64,000 nucleotides of DNA from positions 620,001 through 684,000 of the forward strand of contig OZ345363.1 of NCBI GenBank assembly GCA_977006965.1, read 5' to 3'. Positions within the stretch are counted from its first letter, which is position 1. The number at the start of each line of letters is the position of its first letter. The stretch is from Phymatolithon calcareum (lineage: Eukaryota > Rhodophyta > Florideophyceae > Hapalidiales). The position numbers were made by a program, and so were the translations under genes. The notes below the pieces were generated by a model. It saw nothing but the letters and a program-made list of their open reading frames with translations. It searched no databases and was not told the DNA's origin. Shown piece by piece: positions 20,103 to 29,922 of the stretch.

Positions 20103-20832
20103 AGTTGGAAAGCAAATGAAACAGAATGCGAAGAACTTGAGGTGGGCCTTGAAGCAAACGCGTGCTTGTGTAACATGCGCAATGGAGCTTAAGCAAGTGG
20201 TCCTTGCTCATTCGCTTTGCAGATACTGTCCTGCTTTTTCCCTGTGCCCGACCGACACAGGGGATCCTGTTTGTCGATATTCCTGGCTGATACTAGGGAC
20301 CCTGCTCGATGGTAGTCCTGGTCGACACTGGGAATCTTGCTTCTTTCAACTTCCTGACCGACACCAGAGAATCAGAGCAACCCTGTATCAAAGCAGCGAT
20401 AGGATTCAAATAGGACAGGCAATAGGCCATTGGAATACTTGGAAATCGGACCCTTCTCATGTCGCGGTTCAATGAAGTGTTAGCAGTTGCGGTAGAGCAG
20501 TGTAGTGTCAGCTGCATAAGTGCGCGCGTAGAGCCCAATTGGAAGAACGGGATAGGAACCGACAGTGAAATCACATGAAATTTTTACGCATCCGAAATAT
20601 TGTGACGTTGGTGATAACAACCGGGATCCACAGTGAGAGCGTAATTTGTGTCAGTACCGCGCATCAAGCAGGAGAGCACAATAGGCAGAATCATATCTGA
20701 GAATCATGATTGCGATGATAAGCAGCACAGTTCGCCAGGATTAATAGTTGGAGATGGCAAATGATGAAAACGGATGCAATCTCAAACAGTGCGGCACCAA
20801 TTGTTCTCGGGAAATCTCAGGAGAGCGAGGGA
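20103..20832. other. Intergenic region with a minisatellite
   Basis: Upstream of the 290-aa gene and downstream of FolB (both minus strand). It carries the degenerate tandem repeat at 20,215-20,385. Otherwise nothing is seen. Confidence 0.5.
20215..20385. repeat. Degenerate tandem repeat, about 35-bp period, four to five units
   Basis: Successive units have the form (C/T)CGACAC(A/T)GGGGATC(C/T)TG followed by a pyrimidine-rich half ending in TTCCTGG or GTCCTGG. Units start near 20,217, 20,251, 20,287, 20,322 and 20,358. It is a diverged minisatellite. Confidence 0.6.
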
Positions 20833-21204
20833 CTATTTCCGGGTGCGCGATATTTCGACACCAATTGAGTCAAGAACGCCAGGAAGTGCGACATGTGGCT
20901 TGACGACCTTCACAATGACATCTCGGGCCTTCGGGACCGTGGAAAGCACATTTTGAGCAATTTCTTCTGCTACAGCCTCCACGAGGTTTTTCGGCGGGCC
21001 TTCAATAGAACGTTTTACAATTTCAAAAATGCGAACGTAATCAATTGTGTCCTGGATTAAGTCTGTCTTTCCGGCTTTCGAGAGATCGGCGCTTACATCT
21101 ACGTCGACCTCGAAGCGTTGCCCAAGCTCTTGCTCAGCCCTCAGTACCCCGTGCCTTCCATAGAAACGTAATCCGCGAAGAAGAAGCCTGTCCTTCACTC
21201 CCAT
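20833..21204 (-). CDS. folB: Dihydroneopterin aldolase
   Basis: FolB converts 7,8-dihydroneopterin to 6-hydroxymethyl-dihydropterin and glycolaldehyde in folate synthesis. The first ATG in frame is at 21204, giving 123 aa, the usual length of a free-standing FolB. Upstream codons in frame lack an ATG. Visible signatures are LRGLRFYGRHGVL at 9-21, with the substrate-site Glu following in AEQELGQRF (E24 region). Then come TDLIQDTIDYVRIFE, the second conserved Glu in NLVEAVAEEIA, and the KPHVALPG loop with the catalytic Lys near 100. A monofunctional enzyme is the plant and algal arrangement; fungi fuse this domain with two others. The gene is divergent from the BCD1 gene. Confidence 0.93.
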   Translation of the reverse strand: MGVKDRLLLRGLRFYGRHGVLRAEQELGQRFEVDVDVSADLSKAGKTDLIQDTIDYVRIFEIVKRSIEGPPKNLVEAVAEEIAQNVLSTVPKARDVIVKVVKPHVALPGVLDSIGVEISRTRK

Positions 21205-21568
21205 CGCAGAGTTTTCACCTGCCTTGTCGATGCGAATCTGGTCAATAACGCCCAATTACATTGTGCCTCAGAATCGAAGAGTCTGATACGAAAACTGAAT
21301 CGGATGCATTCTTAAAACGTGTAAAATAATTATTGGGATTGTGCTTAACATAAGAGATATCATTGGCTAGATAAAAATTTGCATATCATATCATCAACAT
21401 CTGAGTTATGCTCATCATACATTCAGGTGCGAATCATTTTTCTCGTTGTCCCCATTGATAGCTGCTCCTCACATTTTCATTGCCGCCGAGCTTGCTCAAG
21501 AACCTCACCACACTTGTCAAGGAATTGCACGCAAGGAACGCCACAGTGGGGATATTTTCTTCAACGAA
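21205..21568. promoter_or_regulatory. Shared upstream region, FolB / BCD1
   Basis: 364 bp between divergent start codons. AT-rich core around 21,310-21,400 (TAAAATAATTATTGGG, TAGATAAAAATTTGC). No definite TATA box is assigned. Confidence 0.45.
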
Positions 21569-23148
21569 ATGATCCAGCTGTGTCAAATTTGCTCCGCAGA
21601 TGGAAAATACAGATGTCCGGCCTGCAGTTGCGTTACTTGTTCCTTGACCTGTGTGAACACACACAAGAAAAACTCCGTAAGTTCAACCCGCGAATGCGTT
21701 CTGTCTTCTTTTTTTGTGTGCGAATGCGCTTCAGTATTGCTGTATGCTCATGCTGAGCCCATTCGAAGAATTTCCAGTTCTGACATTCTGAATTTTCTGC
21801 AAATGTTTCAAATGCATTGCCTCTCCCCGGACAGAAATGTTCTGGTGTTCGCAATCGCGTCAAAATGGTCTCCAAGCGGAACTATACTGAGGAGCATTTG
21901 ATGAGCGACTTTACGTTATTGGAAGAAGCCGGTCGCGCTGTTAATGCAGCTGACCGCACATTGGATGCATTAATGAGCGGAAAAGGGATCTCCGGAGGAC
22001 TGATGAATCGGCTGACGCAGGAGGCCGCAAAGCGTAACATTCGACTCAGTTTCATGCCTAAAGGATTTGCCAGACACAGCCGAAATACGTCTCAGGTGAA
22101 ATCTGCGCCGAAGTCTAGAGTGCTTGCCTCTGGACTGAAGGGCGCCCATATGATTTTCTGGCACATCGACGTCTATTTCGCAGGCTTAAGTATCGGTTCG
22201 AACCAACTTGTCAAGGTCGAGTCATGCGCCGAAGACTACAATATCGAAACCATTGTGAAAGGAGCATTGACAACGTTGCAGAAGCGAAACAAACGGCGAC
22301 GAACTGACGTACATTCCGTGGAAAGGAATACGGCCGCATTGTACGAGAAGAGTGAATCGAACGATCTGTCTGTGTATCTCCAGAACGAACATGTTACTTC
22401 GACTATTCCGGCCGTGCATACCAAGGGCTTTGCTGCGAACAGCGATTGCGATATGCATCGCTATGTGCTTCTCGACCAAACCATAACTCTCCTGCAGTGT
22501 CTCAAAGGTCGTGCTATTATCGAATTTCCCGTGTTGTACATTGCAGCCAAAGGCAGTGCTGCTGCAGAACGATTATCAAAGACGACGTTCGGCCTCTTTG
22601 AGAAACCAGAGCCCGATGCCATGTCTGATTCCTCTGCGTCGTCCGATTCTTCTGACGACGAAAGCGTTGCTGGTACAGGGCAGAAGAACAAGGTAGATGT
22701 TGTCGGCAATGCAACTCAGGGAAAAGTTTCCGATGGAAAGATTGCAGAGAAGAGCGATATCCCCGGCACTTCAAAAATTGATCGCACGGACGCACTTTCC
22801 TCGAAGAAAGCCCCGGAGAGCGCGTTGGAGAAAACAGTGGAGGAGCAAGCGGTGGTCATACAAAGTGAGAAGAAAGTGGTTGCTTCGCATGACGAAGGTA
22901 AGGCAGCTGACAAGAATGTTCCGTCGGAGAGACGATCGGAGGGACGAAAATTCTCTAGGTTTGGTTCCCCCTCTGAGAAAAATGGTGGTGAAGCGGGCTC
23001 GAAAGTGCAGAAACACCCTGCAGCAGAGACGAGTGACCTTGACCTGGTTCCAGTTCCTGCTTTTGATCATGCGACGCACCCAACCGGTCTCTTTGACCTT
23101 CCCCTCCCTGAGGGCCGTGTGCCCCGAAAGCCAAAGGCCATAGTTTAA
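21569..23148 (+). CDS. Box C/D snoRNP assembly factor BCD1/ZNHIT6 (one intron)
   Basis: Exon 1 is 21569-21676, the intron 21677-21834 (158 nt, GTAAGT..GGACAG) and exon 2 21835-23148; 473 aa. The zinc-HIT finger is split by the intron. C5, C8, C16, C19, C24, C28, H32 and C38 are spaced as in the HIT family, around YRCPACSCVTCSLTC. After the finger come CSGVRNRV, MSDFTLLEEAGR and RNIRLSFMPKGFARH, which align with the ZNHIT6 core (compare SDYRFLED and INLKLLPNGF). A later conserved strand is RAIIEFPVLYIA. The last 180 residues are Ser/Asp/Lys-rich. In other eukaryotes BCD1 acts in the nucleus to stabilise box C/D snoRNAs before Nop58 assembly. The ATG at 21569 is the first in frame before the finger. 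Confidence 0.9.
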
Positions 23149-23247
23149 TGTTTTTCAAAGAGATCCTTAATTAGAAAGCTGTAACTTGTTTTTGACAACA
23201 CTCTTCTTGAGTCCTAACTTCGTCTATCGAGAAATCAGCACAGTTGT

Positions 23248-23597
23248 ATTAGGTGTACTCGCCCAAAGAAGCCAGTATGCATTGAAGAAATCTGCTTCCG
23301 TCTACAAATTATGTACATCACTGCCCTGAGCTCCAGGACAGTGGGTCGCACAAGATAGTTTAAAAGGGCGCCGTGCCGCAGACGATTGCGTAGAGCTAAG
23401 CATATGCGTAAACAAGGCAAACATTAAAAAGTATTAGGTGCACTCCTCTAAAGAAGCGACTGGGCATTTGAAGCATTCTTTCGTCTACGAAATAAGTACA
23501 TCACAGCCTTGAACCCCTCCACGATGGGTACGGCGTCGCAAAGCCGACGATTGCGCAGCGCTAAACATGTGCAAAACAAAGAAACATAAAAAAGTAG
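23248..23597. repeat. Direct tandem duplication, about 184 bp x 2, in the 3' flanks
   Basis: Units 23248-23432 and 23433-23597 both begin ATTAGGTG(T/C)ACTC and share AAAGAAG, TACATCAC, GACGATTGCG and a final AAAAAGTA. They are clearly diverged. The tandem pair lies between the stops of BCD1 (plus) and the 2088-aa gene (minus), so it probably forms 3' UTR or termination sequence. Confidence 0.7.
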
Positions 23598-23655
23598 AAC
23601 CATCCTTTATAAAAATGCATGTACAGATGAAGAAACAAACACAAAAACTACCTCT

Positions 23656-26600
23656 CTAAAATGCATCGTAAGTCTGCTGTTCCCGCGGAGCACGACGCAC
23701 ATAAGCTCCAAGCTCCGGTGACTGCGGTCGTCCACTTCCCGATCTATTAGACCGTGGCGGCCTCCCGTTTCCACTTCGACTCCCAGAATGCAAAGGTTGT
23801 CCAGAGTACTGCGACCCAGCAGGACTCTGGGAATGGTCCGAGGGACCTCGCGGTGGATATGACGGCCCATGGAAATCCCTTGGGGAATACTGCGGTGAGC
23901 GATAAGGTGCACTCGCACTCTGCGCCTCATCAGATTGCTGCTCGTACTGAGGTGCCCGTCTCGGCGGTGCTGGTTTTTTTGGGGGTTTTCTATGCCCCAC
24001 CTTTGCGTCTTTGCCCGTGACTATGGCCTTAATCGAGTTCCATGCCCTTGATGCTGGGTTGGCACTTTCCTGTGTGGCAATTCCACGGCCGCGCATCTGT
24101 TCCGCGCTAGTGTCCCGATGACGGCTTCCCGAAGCGCCGCCGCGATGACGACCCGAATGACTCCCCTGTTCAAATGATCGTTCCGTAGAGTAGGCCCCGT
24201 CGTCTCGCTCCATATATCTGTTGTTTACAGGCGGTGCGGCGTTTTTGTACAGGCGATCTATTTCTTCGGCACGATGCTCTGCTTCCTTCTTCTCCGTTTT
24301 CGCCGACTCGGCCACATTACGCCAGCGGTCCGCCTCAGCTTGAGCACGAAGTACAGCTTCACGTAGTTCCTTAGCTTCCCTGGCACTGATTCCGGCATTA
24401 CTTGTGAAAGATGCCATCTTAGCCTGAGAGTCTGCGACTTGCGCGCGAAGCATTTCAGTTTCCTTAAAAGTGTCATGCAGCTTCTTCGAAAACTTGTCCA
24501 CAAGGACGAGCTGCGCTTGCACTTGAGAAATCTCCATGGCGGCCTGCGTGATGATAAGCTCACGTTCTTGCTTGGCTGAAGTCGCTTCAGATTTCATGAA
24601 GGCATTTTGATCAACAAGATTCAAACGAGCTTCTTGCAGTTCTTCCACAGCTTTCTGGCGCTTCGTAAGTTCAATTTTGAGTTCGGCCAACTCAGTATCG
24701 CGACGGTTAATCATTTGCATCATCTTCTCTTCCATCGAAACTTGCACTTCTCCCCACAACCTGTTCATCTCATCAGTGCTGCGCTTCGCAACTTCTGCGG
24801 TGAAGGCATCAGAGCGATCGAATCGCTCCAGAATATCCGAATTATCCGCCATAGGCGAAATAGGAAGCTGAGGATGAAGTTCACGAGCACGCTCAATGAA
24901 CAATTCGTTCGCCTTCCGACTCGCCTCAGCTTCAATTCTGGCTTCGATTTCCTCTGGAGTAGGCATCTGACGTCTTGGCGATTGAGGAGCCTTCTTCGAT
25001 ACGCCGCTGATAGCAATAGAGAGACGCCTCCTTGCCTCACGCAGTTCACCTTCGCGTTCAGCAAGAATGTGTTTCATGGCAGCAACCACAGACTCGGCGT
25101 CCTGCTTCTCCAGAATCAATACCTCCTTTTCATCAGTAGTGTCTTTCTCCTCAAGTTTGCGCGCCAAGTCTTTCTGGCTTATGGCGTCTCGGGCTGCAAG
25201 CAGTTCCTGTGTAAGCCAATCTAAGCGCGATGGGTCGACACGAACAGTATCACCGTCTAATTGAATCCCGTCACCGCTGCTGGGCGAGGCTGAAGCACGA
25301 TCTTCGGGTTCCCCGGGCGCAGGGGACATTGACTGAGTTGACTCTTGGGAAAAACGTTGCGGTTGGGTGTCAGTCATGATAACAGGTGAACGTGCATTGG
25401 ACCGGACTCTGCGATCCACAGAAGCGGTAGACGTTGTGATTTCCGAGGATGACGGTTCACCGACAGTGGTTCCACCGGTATTCCGTTTAAGGGCTGCATC
25501 CCATTCCGCAGTTTCAGATGTTCGTTCAGCATTTCTCCAATGATCATCAGATCGGGTTCCGCCAACTGTTTCCTCTGATTGGAGACCATCCACGGACCTG
25601 TCAGTTTGCGGTTCACTTGGGGGTACATCAGATTGGTTCGATGTTTCTGCAGCCTGAGCAGTAGGGCTTAGAGCAAGATGCTGTAATGGACTGTTCTGTA
25701 CCCGCATGGCGAGTCTGCGACCGCCGCGAGGTGCACTCGAAGAGACATTCAGCATAGGCACTTCCGTGGTCAGCGGTGTGGATATCCCAGAGTCATCGCT
25801 AGGCTTGTCCTCGACAGTAGTAGTACTGCCTTCACGCACCTCCGGTCCCTTCGTCTTTGTCGAAACTGTCGAAGATGCCGCCGCTTCCTCGTCCGCCGAA
25901 TGCTGCCAAACCGATATTAATTTCTGGAACAGCCTTGGCGACGGCATCATAGTACTCACAGGTCTGATATCTTCCCTTGGCCTGTCCTGCATCTTCACAG
26001 CGAAACTTGCAACAACATCACTTACCATTGGAGGCGAGGGAGGGGTACCTGGTATTCCACCGGATGCTGTCCCCTCAGCGTACTTTCCCGGGATGTACGG
26101 CACGGAAGTGCCATCAGTTCTTAGTTTTGGACTTGCTTCAGACGCAGCAGATTTCCCAGGCTCCTCAGACGCAGCCTTCATTTTTCGTGAGGCACTTTCG
26201 ATCAATTTTTCAACACTCTCTCCCCCAGGAGAATGCGCTCCCGAAGACCCACGAGCATCAACAAACTCTCCACTGGAAGAGCTGTTGTCTTCATCATTCG
26301 AACTCGAAGAAGAACTGCTAGATGATCCCGACGTCGACGTTTGAGACGCACGCGCAAATGCACCACCACCATGCGTATGCGGCGAAGGAGAACGGAGATT
26401 CCCTGTGTCCACAGATACCTGTTCCCTCGGTGCGGAATCGCCTGCTGACGGTGGCAAAGAAAACTGATTTCCACCTTGATTACTCGCCGCTTCTTGGACG
26501 GCAGGTGACCGCTGTGAGTTATCCGGTTGTGCGGACACGCCTTGATGAACAATCACACTCTGCACCGGAACGGTATGCAGAATAAACGACGGTGATTGAT

Positions 26601-29600
26601 ATCCTGAAGCGCTCGGCACCGCAACGGCAACATTTGTCGGAATATATAGCGGCGCAGGACTTTGTCTTCCAGACCCCGAAGCGGGTAGAGCTGGGCTTCC
26701 TACGGGAGAGAAATGGCCATAAGGGAACCCGATCGGATGCCCTTGCTGCGACGGGGAGACAAACTGCTGAGGTACACCTCCATACTGCGACCCACCGGAG
26801 ACTCGAGGACTTGTGCGAAAGTGCCTCGCCGAGGGCGATGCACTGCCACTGCCGCGCCCAGAACGACGGGAGTGGCCTTCAGTAGAAGTGCGCTGTGGAG
26901 TGAGATTTAGCGGGGGAAGCGGTAGCAGTGATGACGGAGATATCTGAACACCCTGCATGGCCGCCGACTGCTGCGCGGGGACGCCTGAAGCAGGGGACGA
27001 AGCAGCCGGTACCCAAGACGACGTGACGGGGGCAGCGATAATGGGGGCAGCTTGCACAGGAAGTGAAGAAACTGCCGTATTTGCCTTGCTGTGCGCTGAT
27101 TCGGTATGCTCCGACGTTGCCGCTTGTCCCAGTCCAAGCGTACCGGTGTTCGACGAAAACGGGGTGGTGCTTTTCCCAGTCCCAGTGGCTTGGGACGCTG
27201 TGAACGAATGAGATGCTTTTGGCGGCAACGGGATTGGGCTGGCGGACTGATTAAGGTCCAGTACAGGACCGTCCGGGCGACTTTTATCGGCCAATCCTGT
27301 AGGTGCCACCGGTACATTTCCAGCAATGTTCTGTATTCCAGTTCCACACAAACTGGAATCTCGACTGTCTTGCGATTGTCTGGAGTCCCCACATACATTC
27401 ATTTCCGCTTTACGCTTAGCGATAGCTGCCTCTTCCTCCGCTTCTTCCAGTTCTTCGAAAGATTTGGCGACAGAGCTCATGTCATCAGCAGGCTCCTCAT
27501 CGCCCTCCACATATTCATGAACTTCCTCTTCATCATCAGTGACAACAGTCTCTTGTTCAACAACTTCGTTCGCGTCGTACGTCGTACATTTCGAAAGAGT
27601 CAAGTCGTCGAATCTCTCCTGCTGTCGAGCAAACCTTTGCTTCGCCTCCTCACGAGCTTTCTGTATTTGGCTAAATTGCGATCTTTTCTTAGCTTCGTCT
27701 TCTTCCAAAACGCTGGAGCTTCCCTGCCCCGACACGGACGTATCTCGTTCGATACCACTTTGTTCACCAGACGGGGTAAGCGGTGCATTACTGACAGCCG
27801 ACGAAAAGTAGTCTGCATCACTCTGCGCCTTCACGGTCTCACCAACAGCAATGTTTCCCTGCCCCAACGAGGACGTATCTCGTTCGATACCACTTTGTTC
27901 ACCAGACGGGGTAAGGGGTGCATCAGTGACAGCCGACGAAAAGTAGTCTGCATCACTCTGCACCTGCAGGGTCTCACCAACAGCAATGTTTCCCTGCCCC
28001 AACGAGGACGTATCTCGTTCGATACCACTTTGTTCACCAGACGGGGTAAGGGGTGCATCAGTGACAGCCGACGAAAAGTAGTCTGCATCACTCTGCGCCT
28101 GCAGGGTCTCACCAACAGCAATGTTTCCCTGCCCCAACGAGGACGTATCTCGTTCGATACCACTTTGTTCACCAGACGGGGTAAGCGGTGCATTACTGAC
28201 AGCCGACGAAAAGTAGTCTGCATCACTCTGCGCCTTCACAGTCTCACGAACAGCAATGTTTCCCTGCCCCAACGAGGACGTATCTCGTTCGATACCACTT
28301 TGTTCACCAGACGGGGTAAGGGGTGCATCAGTGACAGCCGACGAAAAGTAGTCTGCAGTACTCTGCGCCTTAACAGTCTCACGAGCAGCAATGTTTAGCG
28401 CCACACTGCTCTCAGAAACGACAACCGTCTCGCGAATATCAGGTTCCCCTATCTCCTGCTTCGATATGGCGGGCATTGGCTCTGGCATCTCATTCACGGC
28501 GCTGCCATAGTGCATATTCCTCGCAGCTACAGCCGCCTCCTCCTCTTCAGCTTCAGAATCGAACTCATTCTCCTTCGCGTCGATTTCTTTGCTAAGCTCT
28601 GCAGGACTCGGTAAGAAGGGCTGCAATGGCGTTCTTTCCAATTGGCGACCCAAATGATCGAGATTGATTACCGGTGACAGCCTAGGCGATAGAGATGTTC
28701 CCTGCTTCGGAGTCCCAGGCACTGCCGGAGGCGGATGCAAATTGCTTTGAGACGAGGGCAGAAAAGAAGATAATCCCGGAAGTGGACCGTAGGATCCGCC
28801 GTGTAAAGTGGGCGGTGGTTGAGCGGGTCCACCACTAGGACGGTGACCTTGCCCAGTAAACATACCCCGAGTACCGCGCACGCTGCCCTCCAACCGTGAT
28901 ACAATAGCACGTGTACGGGCCACTTCTTGTAGCCGCGCATTGGCCTCATTGTATGCTAGTCTCTGCGTCATATACTCGGAATCATTCTCACAATGAAGAA
29001 TACCACGGGCACTCGATGGCCCTAATCCATGAGTTGCCGAGTGTGACACTTGAACAGGATTCACATGCAAATCATGCGCTTGATGAGGATATAGTTTGGA
29101 AGACCTTTTTCCATCCTTCTCAGGAGAGTGGCCATCTTCCGATATTAATGATATTTTCCTGTCCCCCATGCCTTCCACGGGATCCGAAGGAACTCCAACA
29201 GGAGGTTGTGGTGGCTGCGGCGGTAACATCGACTGTCCTGGATTAGCCAGTGGTGGCGAGCTTGTGTCAGGCATTGGCTCACGATTCATCTCGACAAGCG
29301 GGCGTATATTTGCCTTTTCCACGACTTCTTGAAATGGCAAAAGTTGCAAAAAGTGAGATATATAATTCAAGGTTCGCTGCAGAATTTCCTTCGAAGTTCT
29401 GCAAGGAAGATGCCAAATACCCCAGACGAAATGCTCTGAGCGCGGTCCATACATAGCCGCAGTAATGACAAGTTCAGCCAATGCAATGCACGGGGCGACA
29501 TTATCGTACGGTCTGATAGACGCAACATCGCCCCCCATGTATGCCTGCAACGCGCCGGCAGGCAGGGGTTCACCTCGCAAATGCTCAAATATTTTGCCTA

Positions 29601-29922
29601 GGGTATGCACGACTCGTCGCGTGTTGTGCTTATACTGCTGTTCAATGTAGCGCCGTTCGACGGCGGCTGCGTCGGGAACCGATGCGGGACGACGAGCAGC
29701 GCGTAAAACGGAGGAATGCGGAAGCGCATCGAGTGCGACGAGAACTTCTGCTAGCACAACACCGTCTTCAAGTATCTTTGAGATGGCGGGAAGAGGAAAT
29801 TCACCTTTTTTTCGGCGCGGTCGATAGCCTGCTCGTGCGAGCGGCCCAGACTGTTCGACTCGGAGCCATGTAAGGACGGTTGTTGCACGGTGCTCCAGGG
29901 ATGGGGCCGTTTCCGCCGGCAT
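23656..29922 (-). CDS. 2088-aa repeat and coiled-coil protein, possible CH-like N-terminus
   Basis: A single intronless ORF from ATG 29922 to 23656. Residues 10-200 look folded and helical; ATTVLTWL and ISKILEDGVVLAEVL resemble a calponin-homology or HOOK-type domain, but only weakly. Residues 230-500 are Pro/Ser-rich. Residues 510-735 hold five near-identical 45-residue repeats (core DYFSSAV..APLTPSGEQSG). Further Ser/Pro-rich sequence follows, including a poly-Ser/acidic tract near 1210. Residues about 1560-1895 form a long coiled coil (for example DTELAELKIELTKRQKAVEE). The last 190 residues are Arg/Gly/Pro/Tyr-rich. A CH-like head, long linker and coiled coil would suit a cytoskeletal linker, but that is inference. 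No known family is assigned. Confidence 0.8.
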   Translation of the reverse strand: MPAETAPSLEHRATTVLTWLRVEQSGPLARAGYRPRRKKGEFPLPAISKILEDGVVLAEVLVALDALPHSSVLRAARRPASVPDAAAVERRYIEQQYKHNTRRVVHTLGKIFEHLRGEPLPAGALQAYMGGDVASIRPYDNVAPCIALAELVITAAMYGPRSEHFVWGIWHLPCRTSKEILQRTLNYISHFLQLLPFQEVVEKANIRPLVEMNREPMPDTSSPPLANPGQSMLPPQPPQPPVGVPSDPVEGMGDRKISLISEDGHSPEKDGKRSSKLYPHQAHDLHVNPVQVSHSATHGLGPSSARGILHCENDSEYMTQRLAYNEANARLQEVARTRAIVSRLEGSVRGTRGMFTGQGHRPSGGPAQPPPTLHGGSYGPLPGLSSFLPSSQSNLHPPPAVPGTPKQGTSLSPRLSPVINLDHLGRQLERTPLQPFLPSPAELSKEIDAKENEFDSEAEEEEAAVAARNMHYGSAVNEMPEPMPAISKQEIGEPDIRETVVVSESSVALNIAARETVKAQSTADYFSSAVTDAPLTPSGEQSGIERDTSSLGQGNIAVRETVKAQSDADYFSSAVSNAPLTPSGEQSGIERDTSSLGQGNIAVGETLQAQSDADYFSSAVTDAPLTPSGEQSGIERDTSSLGQGNIAVGETLQVQSDADYFSSAVTDAPLTPSGEQSGIERDTSSLGQGNIAVGETVKAQSDADYFSSAVSNAPLTPSGEQSGIERDTSVSGQGSSSVLEEDEAKKRSQFSQIQKAREEAKQRFARQQERFDDLTLSKCTTYDANEVVEQETVVTDDEEEVHEYVEGDEEPADDMSSVAKSFEELEEAEEEAAIAKRKAEMNVCGDSRQSQDSRDSSLCGTGIQNIAGNVPVAPTGLADKSRPDGPVLDLNQSASPIPLPPKASHSFTASQATGTGKSTTPFSSNTGTLGLGQAATSEHTESAHSKANTAVSSLPVQAAPIIAAPVTSSWVPAASSPASGVPAQQSAAMQGVQISPSSLLPLPPLNLTPQRTSTEGHSRRSGRGSGSASPSARHFRTSPRVSGGSQYGGVPQQFVSPSQQGHPIGFPYGHFSPVGSPALPASGSGRQSPAPLYIPTNVAVAVPSASGYQSPSFILHTVPVQSVIVHQGVSAQPDNSQRSPAVQEAASNQGGNQFSLPPSAGDSAPREQVSVDTGNLRSPSPHTHGGGAFARASQTSTSGSSSSSSSSSNDEDNSSSSGEFVDARGSSGAHSPGGESVEKLIESASRKMKAASEEPGKSAASEASPKLRTDGTSVPYIPGKYAEGTASGGIPGTPPSPPMVSDVVASFAVKMQDRPREDIRPVSTMMPSPRLFQKLISVWQHSADEEAAASSTVSTKTKGPEVREGSTTTVEDKPSDDSGISTPLTTEVPMLNVSSSAPRGGRRLAMRVQNSPLQHLALSPTAQAAETSNQSDVPPSEPQTDRSVDGLQSEETVGGTRSDDHWRNAERTSETAEWDAALKRNTGGTTVGEPSSSEITTSTASVDRRVRSNARSPVIMTDTQPQRFSQESTQSMSPAPGEPEDRASASPSSGDGIQLDGDTVRVDPSRLDWLTQELLAARDAISQKDLARKLEEKDTTDEKEVLILEKQDAESVVAAMKHILAEREGELREARRRLSIAISGVSKKAPQSPRRQMPTPEEIEARIEAEASRKANELFIERARELHPQLPISPMADNSDILERFDRSDAFTAEVAKRSTDEMNRLWGEVQVSMEEKMMQMINRRDTELAELKIELTKRQKAVEELQEARLNLVDQNAFMKSEATSAKQERELIITQAAMEISQVQAQLVLVDKFSKKLHDTFKETEMLRAQVADSQAKMASFTSNAGISAREAKELREAVLRAQAEADRWRNVAESAKTEKKEAEHRAEEIDRLYKNAAPPVNNRYMERDDGAYSTERSFEQGSHSGRHRGGASGSRHRDTSAEQMRGRGIATQESANPASRAWNSIKAIVTGKDAKVGHRKPPKKPAPPRRAPQYEQQSDEAQSASAPYRSPQYSPRDFHGPSYPPRGPSDHSQSPAGSQYSGQPLHSGSRSGNGRPPRSNRSGSGRPQSPELGAYVRRAPREQQTYDAF
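27717..28391. repeat. Five tandem 135-bp coding repeats
   Basis: Five in-frame units of 45 codons inside the 2088-aa gene. Differences are confined to a few codons (T/D, V/G, VK/LQ, TD/SN), so the units are recent or kept alike by gene conversion. Because 135 is divisible by three, the opposite strand is also open here. Confidence 0.9.

Noticed and set aside
27831-28226. Repeat-containing minus-strand ORF
   Set aside because: Another frame of the same 135-bp repeats, covered by the 2088-aa gene.
27106-28398. 430-codon plus-strand ORF with five internal repeats
   Set aside because: It is the antisense of the 2088-aa gene. It stays open only because the 135-bp repeat is divisible by three; its sequence is not protein-like and it lacks its own start context.
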